Shown here piece after piece: positions 16,187 to 24,625 of a stretch of 44,506 nucleotides of DNA. Position 1 is the first letter of the stretch; each line of letters starts with the position of its first letter. The DNA lies in assembly GCA_938074325.1 (NCBI GenBank), contig CALJFZ010000046.1:1-44506 (forward strand). The letters are read 5' to 3'. The translations under genes were made by a program, and so were the position numbers. Below the pieces are notes generated by a model. The model saw nothing but the letters and a program-made list of their open reading frames with translations, searched no databases and was not told where the DNA came from. Source of the stretch: an uncultured Flavobacteriales bacterium. Lineage in GTDB: Bacteria > Bacteroidota > Bacteroidia > Flavobacteriales_D > Sanyastnellaceae.

Positions 16187-17434
16187 TCAGGCGCGAACCA
16201 ACTCGAGCAGTGTGATTTCCGGTGGCATGCCGACCCGGCCATGGAAGCCCAAAACCCCGAAGCCGCGGTTAACGTGGAGGAATTGGCCGTTTTCCTCGTA
16301 CAATCCGGCCCACCGTCGGTAACGCCATTTGCTTGGCGACCACTTCACGCCCAACCACGGAATTTCGATTCCGAATTGCATGCCGTGGGTGTGGCCGCTC
16401 AACGTCAGTTCAATGGGTGCCTTGCCGTCCATGACGCGTTCCTCCCAATGCGTAGGATCGTGGCTCATCAAGATGGTCGGCAATGCCTCGCATCCACTCC
16501 CCTGCATGGCCCGGTCGAGGTCCCCGCTTTTCCGGAATCCGCTTCCCCAGTTCTCCACACCGAGCAATGCCAATGCGCCTCCGTCACGTTCGATGCGCTC
16601 GTGTTCATTGAGCAACAAACGGAATCCCATCTCCGCATGGATCTCCTTGAGGCGGTCAAGGCTCGCCTTTCGTTCGTGTTCTTCGAAGGGACCGTAATCC
16701 GCGTAGTCGTGGTTGCCGAGAATGGAAAACTTGCCAAAGCGTGCCTTCAACCCCTTGAATGCATCTATCCACGGCTCCGCTTCGTTTGCGTGGGTATTGA
16801 CCAAATCGCCCGTGAAGAGAATGAGGTCGGCTTCAAGGGCATTGATGCTTTCCAATGCTTCCAGAACAGGGCGCGGTGTATTCGAGAAACTCCCGAGGTG
16901 GGCATCACTGATTTGGACCACCTTGAGCCCTTGCAACCCCTCCGGCAGCCCCTTCATGGGGACTTGTACTCGTTCGGTCCGGTAGGCGTATTTGCCCCAT
17001 GTCACTCCATACAAGAAGCTGAGGAACGTGGCACCGGAAACGGCGAGACCAACGGATGTGAGGAAGGATTTTCGCGAAATGGGTGCGGATGAGCCCGTGG
17101 CCTTCCCCACTCCCCATGAAGCACCGCTTCGGAGCCACTCCAACACCTCAAAACCGGCCATGACCAACTTCGGTATGGCCACAAGAAAGAATATCACGGA
17201 CAGCACGGACAACAGCTGAGGGTGTGTCACGCGCCAGGTAGGCCACATGATCCCGTTCACCACAAAAACAATCCATACCGATGCGGAGACCCCAATCCAA
17301 GCACGCCGTATGAGCAACCAATTCGAATGGTCTACGAATTGACGCTGCAACAACCGGTATGCCAACCATTCGATGGCCGTTAGCAATCCAGCCATGAAGA
17401 CAAACAAGAAAATGATTCGACCTAAGGTGGGCAT
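16187..17434 (-). CDS. membrane-anchored metallophosphoesterase
   Basis: A 415-residue protein with three or four N-terminal membrane segments (about 5-25, 45-65, 75-95 and a signal-anchor near 130-150) followed by a calcineurin-like phosphoesterase domain. All metal motifs are seen in order: QISDAHLGS (DxH), LFTGDLVN (GDxxN), ILGNHDYADYG (GNHD), LMSHDPTHW (H) and LSGHTHGMQFG (GHxH). The arrangement matches the YkuE-like group, whose natural substrates are poorly known; lipid or nucleotide phosphates are possible. The gene is 58 bases upstream of ettA on the same strand. A TACCTTCG near 17474-17467 is a near-match to a -7 box. Confidence 0.9.
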   Translation of the reverse strand: MPTLGRIIFLFVFMAGLLTAIEWLAYRLLQRQFVDHSNWLLIRRAWIGVSASVWIVFVVNGIMWPTWRVTHPQLLSVLSVIFFLVAIPKLVMAGFEVLEWLRSGASWGVGKATGSSAPISRKSFLTSVGLAVSGATFLSFLYGVTWGKYAYRTERVQVPMKGLPEGLQGLKVVQISDAHLGSFSNTPRPVLEALESINALEADLILFTGDLVNTHANEAEPWIDAFKGLKARFGKFSILGNHDYADYGPFEEHERKASLDRLKEIHAEMGFRLLLNEHERIERDGGALALLGVENWGSGFRKSGDLDRAMQGSGCEALPTILMSHDPTHWEERVMDGKAPIELTLSGHTHGMQFGIEIPWLGVKWSPSKWRYRRWAGLYEENGQFLHVNRGFGVLGFHGRVGMPPEITLLELVRA

Positions 17435-17521
17435 GGTGCGCTGAATTCAATGCGGTTTTGCGGCTGCGAAGGTAGCCGGTCTCCCCCCTCTAACCCCTCC
17501 AAGAAGGCCAATGTTTTCAAA

Positions 17522-18217
17522 TCAAGACTCCATCATTTGGGTCCATTCGTCCGGGGCCGCATGGGCTTCCACCGCCTGCAGTGCACCCCTGTGAATCAAA
17601 TGAACGGAGTCCACAGCGCCACGGGACACAAGGTGTTCATAATCATGGGTTGCCAGGATCAGGGATTGGCCCCGTTCTGCGGCCACTGCCAAGTGATTCC
17701 AGAAGGTTCGCTTACTCGGCACATCCAGAAAAGCAGTGGGTTCATCCATGAATACCCACGGGGTATTTTGAAGCAATGCGCGAGCAAACATTACACGCTG
17801 TGCCTCACCATCGCTCAGCGTGTCCAAGCGTCGGTCCCACCAACGCTCTTCACCGAATGCCGATAACATTGCAGTGACCTCTGACCGGTCCTTTGCCGCA
17901 AGTTCCAACACTTCTCCAACACGCAGTTGACTTGTTCGCGGAGGTGTGCTTGCCACATACGCCACCCACGCCGCGCGCTCCTTATCTGTGAGCGCATGGA
18001 TAGAGTGGTCATTGACCAAGATTCGCCCTTTCTGCAGTGGGTGCAGCCCAGCCATGGCCCGAAGCAATGTCGACTTCCCGGCGCCGTTGCGTCCTATCAA
18101 TAGGTGCACTGCTCCGTGATCAAGGCACATGTCAGCCTGCTCAATTACAGATTGATCCCGGCCGTAGCCCACCGCGACGCCCTCGACCCTCAAAACATTG
18201 GAACCTCCTTTATTCAT
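17522..18217 (-). CDS. ABC importer ATP-binding protein, FecE/BtuD type
   Basis: A 231-residue ATPase of a siderophore/heme/cobalamin-type importer. Walker A is GRNGAGKSTLL, the Q-loop lies near ASTPPRTSQLRVGEVLEL, the signature is LSDGEAQRVMFARAL (Asp replaces the usual first Gly), Walker B is WVFMDEPTAFLD and the switch His is in ILATHDYEHL. Its start overlaps the permease gene by eight bases. It is last in a three-gene unit: binding protein, permease, ATPase. The substrate cannot be read from the sequence. Confidence 0.92.
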   Translation of the reverse strand: MNKGGSNVLRVEGVAVGYGRDQSVIEQADMCLDHGAVHLLIGRNGAGKSTLLRAMAGLHPLQKGRILVNDHSIHALTDKERAAWVAYVASTPPRTSQLRVGEVLELAAKDRSEVTAMLSAFGEERWWDRRLDTLSDGEAQRVMFARALLQNTPWVFMDEPTAFLDVPSKRTFWNHLAVAAERGQSLILATHDYEHLVSRGAVDSVHLIHRGALQAVEAHAAPDEWTQMMES

Positions 18218-19178
18218 GGGCAGCTGAAGCTTTTGAAATCAACACCCAAATCACCATGGGGCCACCAATCAGGGACAGCACCGCATTGAGTGGCCACCCC
18301 TGCCCTGTCCCTAAAACGCCCTTAACGCCCCAATCCGCTGCCATAGCTAGCACAGCGCCAGTCAAGGCCGTAAGCGGAATCAGCACCCGATGTGAGCGTT
18401 CACGGGTCAACAATCGAACTACATGAGGCGTAGCAAGGCCCAAAAAGGCAACGGGGCCACAGACGGCGGTGATGCCACCTGTCAATACCCCAGCCAGAGC
18501 GACCAGTCGCCAACGCAGTTGGCGGTCATTCACTCCCATGCTGCGGGCCGTCACCCTCCCCAGGGTCCAAAGATCCAGCGAACTGTGCATCGCCCAAACG
18601 AGTCCACAAGCCAAGGAAACGCTCAGCATGAGTGCAATGCCGGTTTCAATGGACCCATGACCGAAGGTTCCCATCCCCCAGAAAACGAATTGCTGCAAGG
18701 CCTCTTGTTCAGCCTCTGACTGCAGGACAGTGATCAAGGCACCGATGACATAGTTCAGCATCAAACCGAAAATCAGCAGGGACGTGGTAGACCGAAATCG
18801 ATGCGCGACAAAGAGCACGAGCAGCAACACCAGCATGCTGCCCAACATGGCCGCACTCGCCGTAGCCCACCATCCTGTGCTAAGCCCCAGCAAAACAAGC
18901 AGCGCAACGCCCAAGCCAGCACCAGAACTAATCCCCAACACCGAAGGTCCGGCCAAGGGGTTACCAAACCACGTTTGCAGCATCAAGCCGCACAAACTCA
19001 ATCCAGCGCCTCCGGCCACTGCCGCCAACAAACGCGGAAGCCGCACATGCAAAACGATCTCTTCGTGCAAGGTCGACCATTGGCCAAAGACAGGGACCTC
19101 AATATCTCCCAACACCAAGTGGCTGATCGCCAAAACAACGAACAACAAACAGATTGCGATGGCTGTCATGTGCCTCAT
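18210..19178 (-). CDS. ABC importer permease, FecCD/BtuC family
   Basis: Inner-membrane permease of 322 residues with about nine or ten hydrophobic segments. Family signatures: LHVRLPRLLAAVAGGAGLSLCGLMLQTWFGNPLAGP near residue 45, the following LGISSGAGLGVAL, and near the C terminus VCGPVAFLGLATPHVVRLL, which is the cytoplasmic coupling region, then GTGQGWPLNAVLSLIGGPMVIWVL. One copy only, so it should work as a homodimer. It overlaps the binding-protein gene by four bases and the ATPase gene by eight. It imports a metal chelate, heme or a corrinoid by family; which one is unknown. Confidence 0.93.
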   Translation of the reverse strand: MRHMTAIAICLLFVVLAISHLVLGDIEVPVFGQWSTLHEEIVLHVRLPRLLAAVAGGAGLSLCGLMLQTWFGNPLAGPSVLGISSGAGLGVALLVLLGLSTGWWATASAAMLGSMLVLLLVLFVAHRFRSTTSLLIFGLMLNYVIGALITVLQSEAEQEALQQFVFWGMGTFGHGSIETGIALMLSVSLACGLVWAMHSSLDLWTLGRVTARSMGVNDRQLRWRLVALAGVLTGGITAVCGPVAFLGLATPHVVRLLTRERSHRVLIPLTALTGAVLAMAADWGVKGVLGTGQGWPLNAVLSLIGGPMVIWVLISKASAAHE

Positions 19179-20332
19179 GGTCGCAGCAGTTCAAAACACA
19201 TGGGGACCTCCTGCGTTGAAGAATCTGGGTAGAGCACCTTGCGCACATTCGCAAGCAGTGCATCGGGGTGCGCCACCCACCAGCCGAAATAATCACAGGT
19301 CATGGTATTGGCAGCAAAGACCCGTCGGGATTCAGGCACAATTTGTTTGTGGTGCGGACTGGACGACATCCACGAGGACACCGACAGGCCCGCCGTATCG
19401 CGCTCGTACAAAACCAGTCCCAGCACGTCTACCTTTTCGCGCAACGAATAAAGCGCCTCCAGCGACAATTCCACATTGCCTGAGGCCTCCGCATCCGAGA
19501 AAATGTACTGTCCGCCTGCATCCTCGATGAGTTGGGCCACAAAGCTGTTTCCGTTCGGCGCTGTCCACGCGCCTTGTTCAACCGAACCCGTTAGCACCAC
19601 CAAGGGATCTTCGATAAGCGGGCCGGTTCGCTGAATGTCTTGGTAACGATCTGCAATGGCCGCAAATGCAAGGTCCGCGGAATCGGCTTGTGCATCGCCA
19701 ATCAACCATGCCAGTGCACGCATCCATTCCGCTCGGCCAAGTGGGGTGGGCTCTTCATACTCAACGACAGGAACGACCGCAAATCCTTTGGCCCATTCCA
19801 CACCCTGCAGAGGGTTTCCAAAAGGATAGGTACAGAAGGCCTTAAAATTTGCCGCCAAGATGGCCTCGTGGTTCCATTCAGGGTTGCCACCAAAGTCGAG
19901 TACGTTGCCAGCTCGCACACGGCGTTGAGCTGCTTCGGATCGGATGTACTTTAAGTACCCTCCGCCGCTCCAATTTCCCAATTGCGAATCCCATGGCTCC
20001 ATCAACGCCACATGGGTGGAGCTCATGGTCGCCAAGCCTGCTCCGCTGCTGTCCAAAACCACGGCTGCCTCGGGCTTGAGCGCATCCGCCAAGTAATCCG
20101 ACGAATCGCGATAAATCGTCGCCATGACGGTGGAGTCCGCGTTCAAGATTTCCAGGCAACCCCGTGATTCCTGCCAAGATCGCCACCGAAAAAGCTGGGC
20201 GTGTTCCGGCCGCTCGTACTTCATGCCCAGGCTGAGGGCATCGTCTTTCCGCGCTGCCCCTCCTGAGCCAGAGCAGGCGAGCAGCATTGAACTGATCGCG
20301 GACACAAGCAAAAAGGAAAGCCGGAACTGCAT
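19175..20332 (-). CDS. ABC importer substrate-binding lipoprotein
   Basis: A 385-residue lipoprotein (signal MQFRLSFLLVSAISSMLLAC, Cys20 in a LLAC lipobox) of the FecB/BtuF-like class III binding-protein fold. Two lobes: about 55-190 (VMATIYRDSSDYLADAL, VLDSSGAGLATMSSTHVALMEPW) and about 215-385 (LVVLTGSVEQGAWTAPNGNSFVAQLIEDAGGQYIF), joined by a helix near PLGRAEWMRALAWLIGD. The motif PLGRAEW before the long helix is typical of siderophore and cobalamin binders. It is first in the operon, with a TACCTTTG box four bases before its ATG. The ligand is unknown. Confidence 0.88.
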   Translation of the reverse strand: MQFRLSFLLVSAISSMLLACSGSGGAARKDDALSLGMKYERPEHAQLFRWRSWQESRGCLEILNADSTVMATIYRDSSDYLADALKPEAAVVLDSSGAGLATMSSTHVALMEPWDSQLGNWSGGGYLKYIRSEAAQRRVRAGNVLDFGGNPEWNHEAILAANFKAFCTYPFGNPLQGVEWAKGFAVVPVVEYEEPTPLGRAEWMRALAWLIGDAQADSADLAFAAIADRYQDIQRTGPLIEDPLVVLTGSVEQGAWTAPNGNSFVAQLIEDAGGQYIFSDAEASGNVELSLEALYSLREKVDVLGLVLYERDTAGLSVSSWMSSSPHHKQIVPESRRVFAANTMTCDYFGWWVAHPDALLANVRKVLYPDSSTQEVPMCFELLRP

Positions 20333-20336
20333 GCAG

Positions 20337-20344
20337 CAAAGGTA
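20337..20344 (-). promoter_or_regulatory. -7 box of the ABC importer operon, leaderless spacing
   Basis: The minus strand reads TACCTTTG, then CTGC, then the ATG at 20332. Exact TAnnTTTG with four bases to the start codon, the same geometry as def and ribB. No convincing -33 TTTG is seen about 20 bases upstream. Confidence 0.5.
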
Positions 20345-20378
20345 CCTATCCGATTAACTTTACCTTGTAGCCACTGCA

Positions 20379-22010
20379 ATGAAAGACCAAGAACTACAAG
20401 CCAACCGCAACGAGGACGCCATGCGCCTCGCTTGGACCGCCATCCGCGACCGCATGGATGCGGCGGCATTGGGCGGTGGAAAAGCGCGAATTGCGAAAGA
20501 ACATGCCAAAGGGAAGTTGACTGCGCGCGAACGCCTCGCGCTGCTTTTTGACCCGAACGAACTGCCCCTGGAAATTGGGGCATTGGCCGGAGAAGGGATG
20601 TACGAAGAGCACGGCGGATGCCCCGCCGGCGGTGTTGTCGTACAGATGGGAAAAGTAGAGGGACGGTTGGTCATTGCAGTCGCCAATGACGCAACGGTCA
20701 AGGCCGGAGCATGGTTCCCCATCACCGGCAAGAAGAACTTGCGTGCCCAGGAGATTGCGATGGAAAACCGCATCCCCATCATCTATTTGGTGGACAGCGC
20801 TGGTGTATACCTGCCAATGCAGAATGAAATTTTTCCGGACAAGGAACATTTTGGCCGCATTTTCCGAAACAATGCCCGAATGAGCTCCATGGGCATTCCG
20901 CAGATTGCCGCGGTCATGGGATCCTGCGTGGCTGGGGGTGCTTATTTGCCGATCATGAGCGACGAAGCACTCATCGTGCGCGGTTCTGGATCGATCTTTT
21001 TGGCCGGAAGCTACCTGGTGAAAGCCGCGATTGGTGAAGACATCGATAATGAAACCCTGGGAGGAGCAGATACGCACGGCAGCATCAGCGGGGTCGCTGA
21101 CTACACCTGTGAAAACGATGAGGAGGCGTTGAACAAAATCCGTCGCATCGTAAGCCACCTCAAAACGCCCACGGAAACAGCGGGCATTGCCCGAGGCAAG
21201 GCTACTTCCCCGAACGGTCCGAACATCTGCTCGGTATTGCCGCCCGAACGTTCGCAGCCGTATGATACGCGGAAGCTCATTGCGGCCCTCGTCGATGCCG
21301 ACAGCTTCACGGAATACAAAAAAGACTACGGAAAAACCATCGTCACGGGCTATGCCAACGTGGACGGATGGAGCGTTGGCATCGTAGCGAACCAACGCCA
21401 GTTGGTCAAATCAAAAACCGACGGAATGCAGTTTGGCGGTGTCATCTATTCAGACAGCGCCGACAAGGCCGCTCGCTTCATCATGAATTGCAACCAGAAG
21501 GGCGTGCCGTTGGTGTTTTTGCAAGACGTCACAGGGTTCATGGTGGGCTCGCGCAGCGAGCACGGCGGCATCATCAAGGACGGCGCCAAAATGGTCAATG
21601 CCGTGGCCAACTCCACTGTACCGAAGTTCACCATCGTCGTGGGCAACAGCTACGGTGCAGGCAATTATGCCATGTGCGGGAAAGCCTACGATCCCCGGCT
21701 CATCGTTGCATGGCCCACAGCGAATATTGCGGTCATGGGCGGTGACCAAGCTGCCAAGGTGTTGCAACAAATTGAAGTTTCCCGTTTGAAGAAGCGGGGT
21801 GAGAAACCGGACGAAGCCGCACAAAAAGCGCTCTACGATTCCATTGCCCAAGGGTATGAAGAACAGACCACACCGGTTTACGCCGCCTCCCGTTTGTGGG
21901 TGGATGCGATCATCAGTCCAGAATCAACCCGCCAGTGGATCAGCTTGGGCATTGAAGCCGCCAACAACGCACCCATGGCGCCCTTCAATCCGGGCGTTAT
22001 CCAGACCTGA
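20379..22010 (+). CDS. acyl-CoA carboxylase carboxyltransferase subunit (MccB/PccB type)
   Basis: Biotin-dependent carboxyltransferase beta subunit, 543 residues, most like methylcrotonyl-CoA carboxylase beta (leucine breakdown). Seen are the N-terminal KGKLTARERLALLFD, the crotonase-like core with GSCVAGGAYLPIMSDEALIV, the two oxyanion-hole Gly regions (GSGSIFLAGSYLVKAAIGE; GNSYGAGNYAMCG), FLQDVTGFMVGSRSEHGGII and IAVMGGDQAAKVL near the C terminus. The length and the MCGKAYDPRL form favour MccB over propionyl-CoA carboxylase, but the substrate is inferred. The biotin-carboxylase partner is not in the window. Its stop touches the stop of the convergent gene at 22011. Confidence 0.92.
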   Translation: MKDQELQANRNEDAMRLAWTAIRDRMDAAALGGGKARIAKEHAKGKLTARERLALLFDPNELPLEIGALAGEGMYEEHGGCPAGGVVVQMGKVEGRLVIAVANDATVKAGAWFPITGKKNLRAQEIAMENRIPIIYLVDSAGVYLPMQNEIFPDKEHFGRIFRNNARMSSMGIPQIAAVMGSCVAGGAYLPIMSDEALIVRGSGSIFLAGSYLVKAAIGEDIDNETLGGADTHGSISGVADYTCENDEEALNKIRRIVSHLKTPTETAGIARGKATSPNGPNICSVLPPERSQPYDTRKLIAALVDADSFTEYKKDYGKTIVTGYANVDGWSVGIVANQRQLVKSKTDGMQFGGVIYSDSADKAARFIMNCNQKGVPLVFLQDVTGFMVGSRSEHGGIIKDGAKMVNAVANSTVPKFTIVVGNSYGAGNYAMCGKAYDPRLIVAWPTANIAVMGGDQAAKVLQQIEVSRLKKRGEKPDEAAQKALYDSIAQGYEEQTTPVYAASRLWVDAIISPESTRQWISLGIEAANNAPMAPFNPGVIQT

Positions 22011-22520
22011 TTATTGGGCGCGTTCAAGCCGCTGCAATGATGCGTGCATGGACTCAAATAACGCAAAACGTGGATCGTCCTTCGGCGTTTCCTCGAGTGC
22101 CCCTCGAACGGAAAGCAACGCATCGAGCAGGGCCTGCTCGTCCAACACACGCTCCAGCTCCTCTACCCATGTGAGTGCTTCCATGGCACATCGGAAATCC
22201 CCTTCTACGGCACATTCCACCACGGCCCGCAAGTCGTCCTCGGATTGAAAACCGCAGCTCCACAAAAATCCGATGATGTCCGCCTGTTCGGACTTAAACG
22301 CGGGATCGTCTAAAGCATCCGATAGGACAGCTGCGGCATCCGAAATTTTGAGGGCCCCCAACATAGAAGCAATTTCTTGACGAATGTCCTCTTCAGGGCG
22401 ATCGCGAAACGCTTCCAACAATGGGCGCACCCACTCCAGCGTTCCCCGCTCTCTCGCTTGTTCCAGCGCGTTAATTACCACGTCACGTTTGGACGAAAAA
22501 AGGCCTTCAAATCCACTCAT
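22011..22520 (-). CDS. small HEAT-like helical protein
   Basis: A 169-residue acidic, all-helical soluble protein of unknown function. From the ATG at 22520 (MSGFEGLFSSKRDVVINALEQARERG) it reads as HEAT-like helix pairs: TLEWVRPLLEAFRDRPEEDIRQEIASMLGALKISDAAAVLSDAL, then FKSEQADIIGFLWSCGFQSEDDLRAVVECAVEGD. No signal peptide or membrane segment. It lies 14 bases after the Nudix gene on the same strand and is probably co-transcribed. A binding or scaffold role is a guess from the fold. Confidence 0.8.
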   Translation of the reverse strand: MSGFEGLFSSKRDVVINALEQARERGTLEWVRPLLEAFRDRPEEDIRQEIASMLGALKISDAAAVLSDALDDPAFKSEQADIIGFLWSCGFQSEDDLRAVVECAVEGDFRCAMEALTWVEELERVLDEQALLDALLSVRGALEETPKDDPRFALFESMHASLQRLERAQ

Positions 22521-22534
22521 GGCACGAAGGTACA

Positions 22535-23188
22535 TCACCCCTCCTCCATGGCATGCGACCAAGCCATGGCAAACTCGGTGAGCATGATGGCCGTCGCACC
22601 CCAAATCACCTCTCCGTCCCATTGGTAAGCGGGCAATTCAACCCGCACTCCCCTTTTGATTTCAATGGGCACCGATTGCATCGAGCGATCATCCAACAAA
22701 GCCGATACAGGCAATGTCAACACCCGAGCCACTTCCGCAGGATCCACCTCCCACTCGGGTTCTCCCTCCAACAATGCCACGAACGGCGTAACAACAAATC
22801 GACTCGGCGGAATGAACCGTTCCGACAATCCTTGAACGATTGGAGCCTGACTCAAGTCAACTCCCATCTCCTCTTCGAATTCGCGGAGTGCCGTTGCCAA
22901 ACGGTCAGCGTCATGGGCTTCGACCTCGCCTCCGGGAATGGAAATTTGTCCGCTGTGAACACCGGGGTACTCGGTGCGCTTCATCAGGGCAATGTGCCAT
23001 GCTCCATCTTTCACAAATACAGGTAGCGCAACCGAAGCGTAACGCAGCGCAATGCCCTGCGCTTCTGCCTTCTGAGGGGTTGGCCGCTCGAATGGCATGC
23101 ATTTGTCGGTCGCTCGACTAAACCTTTCTCCGTGATCTACGAGGGCTTGTGACAACCGCTGAGCCACTGAGGTAAGATCCTGCATCAT
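22535..23188 (-). CDS. Nudix hydrolase, CoA pyrophosphatase type (NudL-like)
   Basis: A 217-residue Nudix enzyme. The Nudix box spans about residues 94-118: GGEVEAHDADRLATALREFEEEMGV, matching Gx5Ex7REUxEExGU, and just before it lies HSGQISIPGGEVE, the form seen in CoA-diphosphatases (NudL/YeaB), which cut CoA or acyl-CoA to 3',5'-ADP and phosphopantetheine. I chose the ATG at 23188 (MMQDLTSVAQ); the frame extends six codons upstream only with a TTG. Next to an acyl-CoA carboxylase subunit, a role in trimming CoA pools is an attractive inference but not shown. Confidence 0.87.
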   Translation of the reverse strand: MMQDLTSVAQRLSQALVDHGERFSRATDKCMPFERPTPQKAEAQGIALRYASVALPVFVKDGAWHIALMKRTEYPGVHSGQISIPGGEVEAHDADRLATALREFEEEMGVDLSQAPIVQGLSERFIPPSRFVVTPFVALLEGEPEWEVDPAEVARVLTLPVSALLDDRSMQSVPIEIKRGVRVELPAYQWDGEVIWGATAIMLTEFAMAWSHAMEEG

Positions 23189-23255
23189 GTGGCGAAAGTT
23201 CGCCAATTAAAGTTTTGCCCTGTACATTGCTGCCATACTGACCCCCTTCACTTGC

Positions 23256-23951
23256 ATGGACCAAGAGCCCAAAGTCACCTTACTCGATGAAACCATTGCC
23301 TTTCCGCCCGTTGAGGATGCGTGGGAGGGGCTTTTGGCTGTGGGTGGAGATCTGCAAGAGGCGCGGCTAATCGCTGCATACGAACACGGCGTATTCCCTT
23401 GGTATGGGGAGAACGATCCGATTCTGTGGTGGGCGCCAGAGAAGCGGTCCGTCCTATTCCTAGATCGATTGCACGTCGCCAAAAGCATGCGCAGTGTTAT
23501 CAATCAAGACCGCTTCGAATTGCGCATTGACACGGCATTTCCAGAAGTCATCAAAGCCTGTGCCGACGTTCGACGCAGTGAAGAAGGGACCTGGATTTCC
23601 GACGACATTGTCCAAGCCTACATCCAATTGCACGAACTCGGGCTTGCTCATTCATTTGAGGCTTGGCGCGAAGGGAAACTGGTTGGGGGATTGTACGGCG
23701 TGTCCATTGGCCAGATGTTTTTCGGAGAGAGCATGTTCTCGATTGAGAGCAACGCCTCGAAATTCGCATTCATCCAACTTGTTGAATGGGCAAAAGACCA
23801 TGGGTACGGCCCCATTGATTGCCAAATCAGCAACCCACACTTGGCTTCTTTGGGGGCCGAAATCATATCGCGGGAAGCGTATTCGAAACTGCTCAGAACC
23901 CACCTCGCTGGGGGCACAACGCTGCGGGGTAAGTGGACAATTCACAAGTAA
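23256..23951 (+). CDS. aat: leucyl/phenylalanyl-tRNA-protein transferase
   Basis: Transfers Leu or Phe from tRNA to proteins with an N-terminal Lys or Arg, marking them for ClpAP (N-degron pathway). At 231 residues it matches the E. coli enzyme (234). Signatures: GVFPWYGENDPILWWAPEKR, GTWISDDIVQAYIQLHELGLAHSFEAWREGKLVGGLYGVSIG, FFGESMFSIESNASKFAF and IDCQISNPHLASLGAEIISREAY. Divergent from the Nudix gene with 67 bases between. An AAGTTTTG at 23208-23215, one base off the -7 consensus, may start its transcript. Confidence 0.96.
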   Translation: MDQEPKVTLLDETIAFPPVEDAWEGLLAVGGDLQEARLIAAYEHGVFPWYGENDPILWWAPEKRSVLFLDRLHVAKSMRSVINQDRFELRIDTAFPEVIKACADVRRSEEGTWISDDIVQAYIQLHELGLAHSFEAWREGKLVGGLYGVSIGQMFFGESMFSIESNASKFAFIQLVEWAKDHGYGPIDCQISNPHLASLGAEIISREAYSKLLRTHLAGGTTLRGKWTIHK

Positions 23952-24027
23952 TCCACAGATATCTCCAAGTCGTTAACAATTCGTTCATATTTAGTTCGGC
24001 GCCCACTTCGCTTTGCACCTGCAGTCC

Positions 24028-24063
24028 TATAATTTGCTATCGTTATGCTCCTGGTACAGGAGC
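24028..24063 (+). promoter_or_regulatory. possible promoter and 5' leader hairpin before the 89-residue gene
   Basis: TATAATTTG (24028-24036) contains both a TATAAT and a near TAnnTTTG box. About ten bases later GCTCCTG (24047-24053), GTA, CAGGAGC (24057-24063) form a perfect seven-pair inverted repeat. The hairpin would lie at the start of the transcript, about 50 bases before the ATG at 24114, and could be an operator or a 5' stabilising hairpin. The rest of the 162-base gap after aat shows nothing else. Confidence 0.4.
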
Positions 24064-24113
24064 GGTGACACAACTAGAAACTCGCTTCCCTAACCATCAC
24101 CAAATCAATCGCT

Positions 24114-24383
24114 ATGGACAAGTACGACTACATGATCCTCGACATCATTCAAACCTACAAGCAAGAGCAGCAGGCACACATTCGCCTCGCCGTACTCGAG
24201 CGAAACTTCTGGAAGCGAATTGAAGCAGATACGGATTTGAGTGTGGGTCAAGCGCGAATCGGTGAGCGCATCACCAATCTGTACCTCGATGGTATGTTGC
24301 AAAACAAAAATGGATACACGCTCACCAAAAAAGGACGTGAACAACTCGCCCTCGCTCCTTGGAAACAAAACGAGCTGGCTTAA
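24114..24383 (+). CDS. small winged-helix-like protein
   Basis: An 89-residue protein, MDKYDYMILDIIQTYKQEQQ at the start, with charged helices and a C-terminal segment IGERITNLYLDGMLQNKNGYTLTKKGREQLA that reads like the recognition helix and wing of a winged-helix DNA-binding domain (the pattern L..GML....GY.LT..G is common in PadR/MarR-like folds). No close family is recognised. It has its own possible promoter and a strong terminator. The winged-helix call is an inference; the gene itself is well supported by context. Confidence 0.7.
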   Translation: MDKYDYMILDIIQTYKQEQQAHIRLAVLERNFWKRIEADTDLSVGQARIGERITNLYLDGMLQNKNGYTLTKKGREQLALAPWKQNELA

Positions 24384-24401
24384 TCCAGAAACACATCCAC
24401 A

Positions 24402-24431
24402 AAAAAAGGCCGGAATCATCCGGCCTTTTTT
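24402..24431. terminator. bidirectional intrinsic terminator
   Basis: AAAAAAGGCCGG (24402-24413), loop AATCAT, CCGGCCTTTTTT (24420-24431). A GC-rich six-pair core with A and T runs on both sides, working for the plus gene ending at 24383 and for the small minus gene ending at 24449. Confidence 0.9.
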
Positions 24432-24448
24432 GTTGCTTGATAGCAGCG

Positions 24449-24592
24449 TTATTCTTCTAAAATTTCCAAGTTGGGGTACTTCTCTTTCCAGAAGGCCAAC
24501 TTCTCTTGGTCTCGCACCGTGATTACCGTGCGACGATCGAGCCTCACCTTGATGTTGGGCTGCAATTCTTTTGATCGCTTTTTTCGGGCCAT
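24449..24592 (-). CDS. 47-residue basic protein
   Basis: A short frame from an ATG at 24592 to a TAA at 24449. The protein begins MARKKRSKELQPNIKVRLD and ends in NLEILEE, with a basic N terminus, a central RTVITVRD and an aromatic WKEKYP. It ends 18 bases from a bidirectional terminator, which serves exactly this position, and the intact frame with a reasonable amino-acid mix supports a real gene. I believe similar tiny MARKK.. proteins exist in Bacteroidota, but this is from memory. The function is unknown. Confidence 0.65.
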   Translation of the reverse strand: MARKKRSKELQPNIKVRLDRRTVITVRDQEKLAFWKEKYPNLEILEE

Positions 24593-24625
24593 GGCGCTTT
24601 TGTTTTTCGAATACTGGGCAGGAAT

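Noticed and set aside
20394-21395. 333-codon open frame opposite the carboxyltransferase gene
   Set aside because: Antisense shadow of a conserved enzyme, with no recognisable domain.
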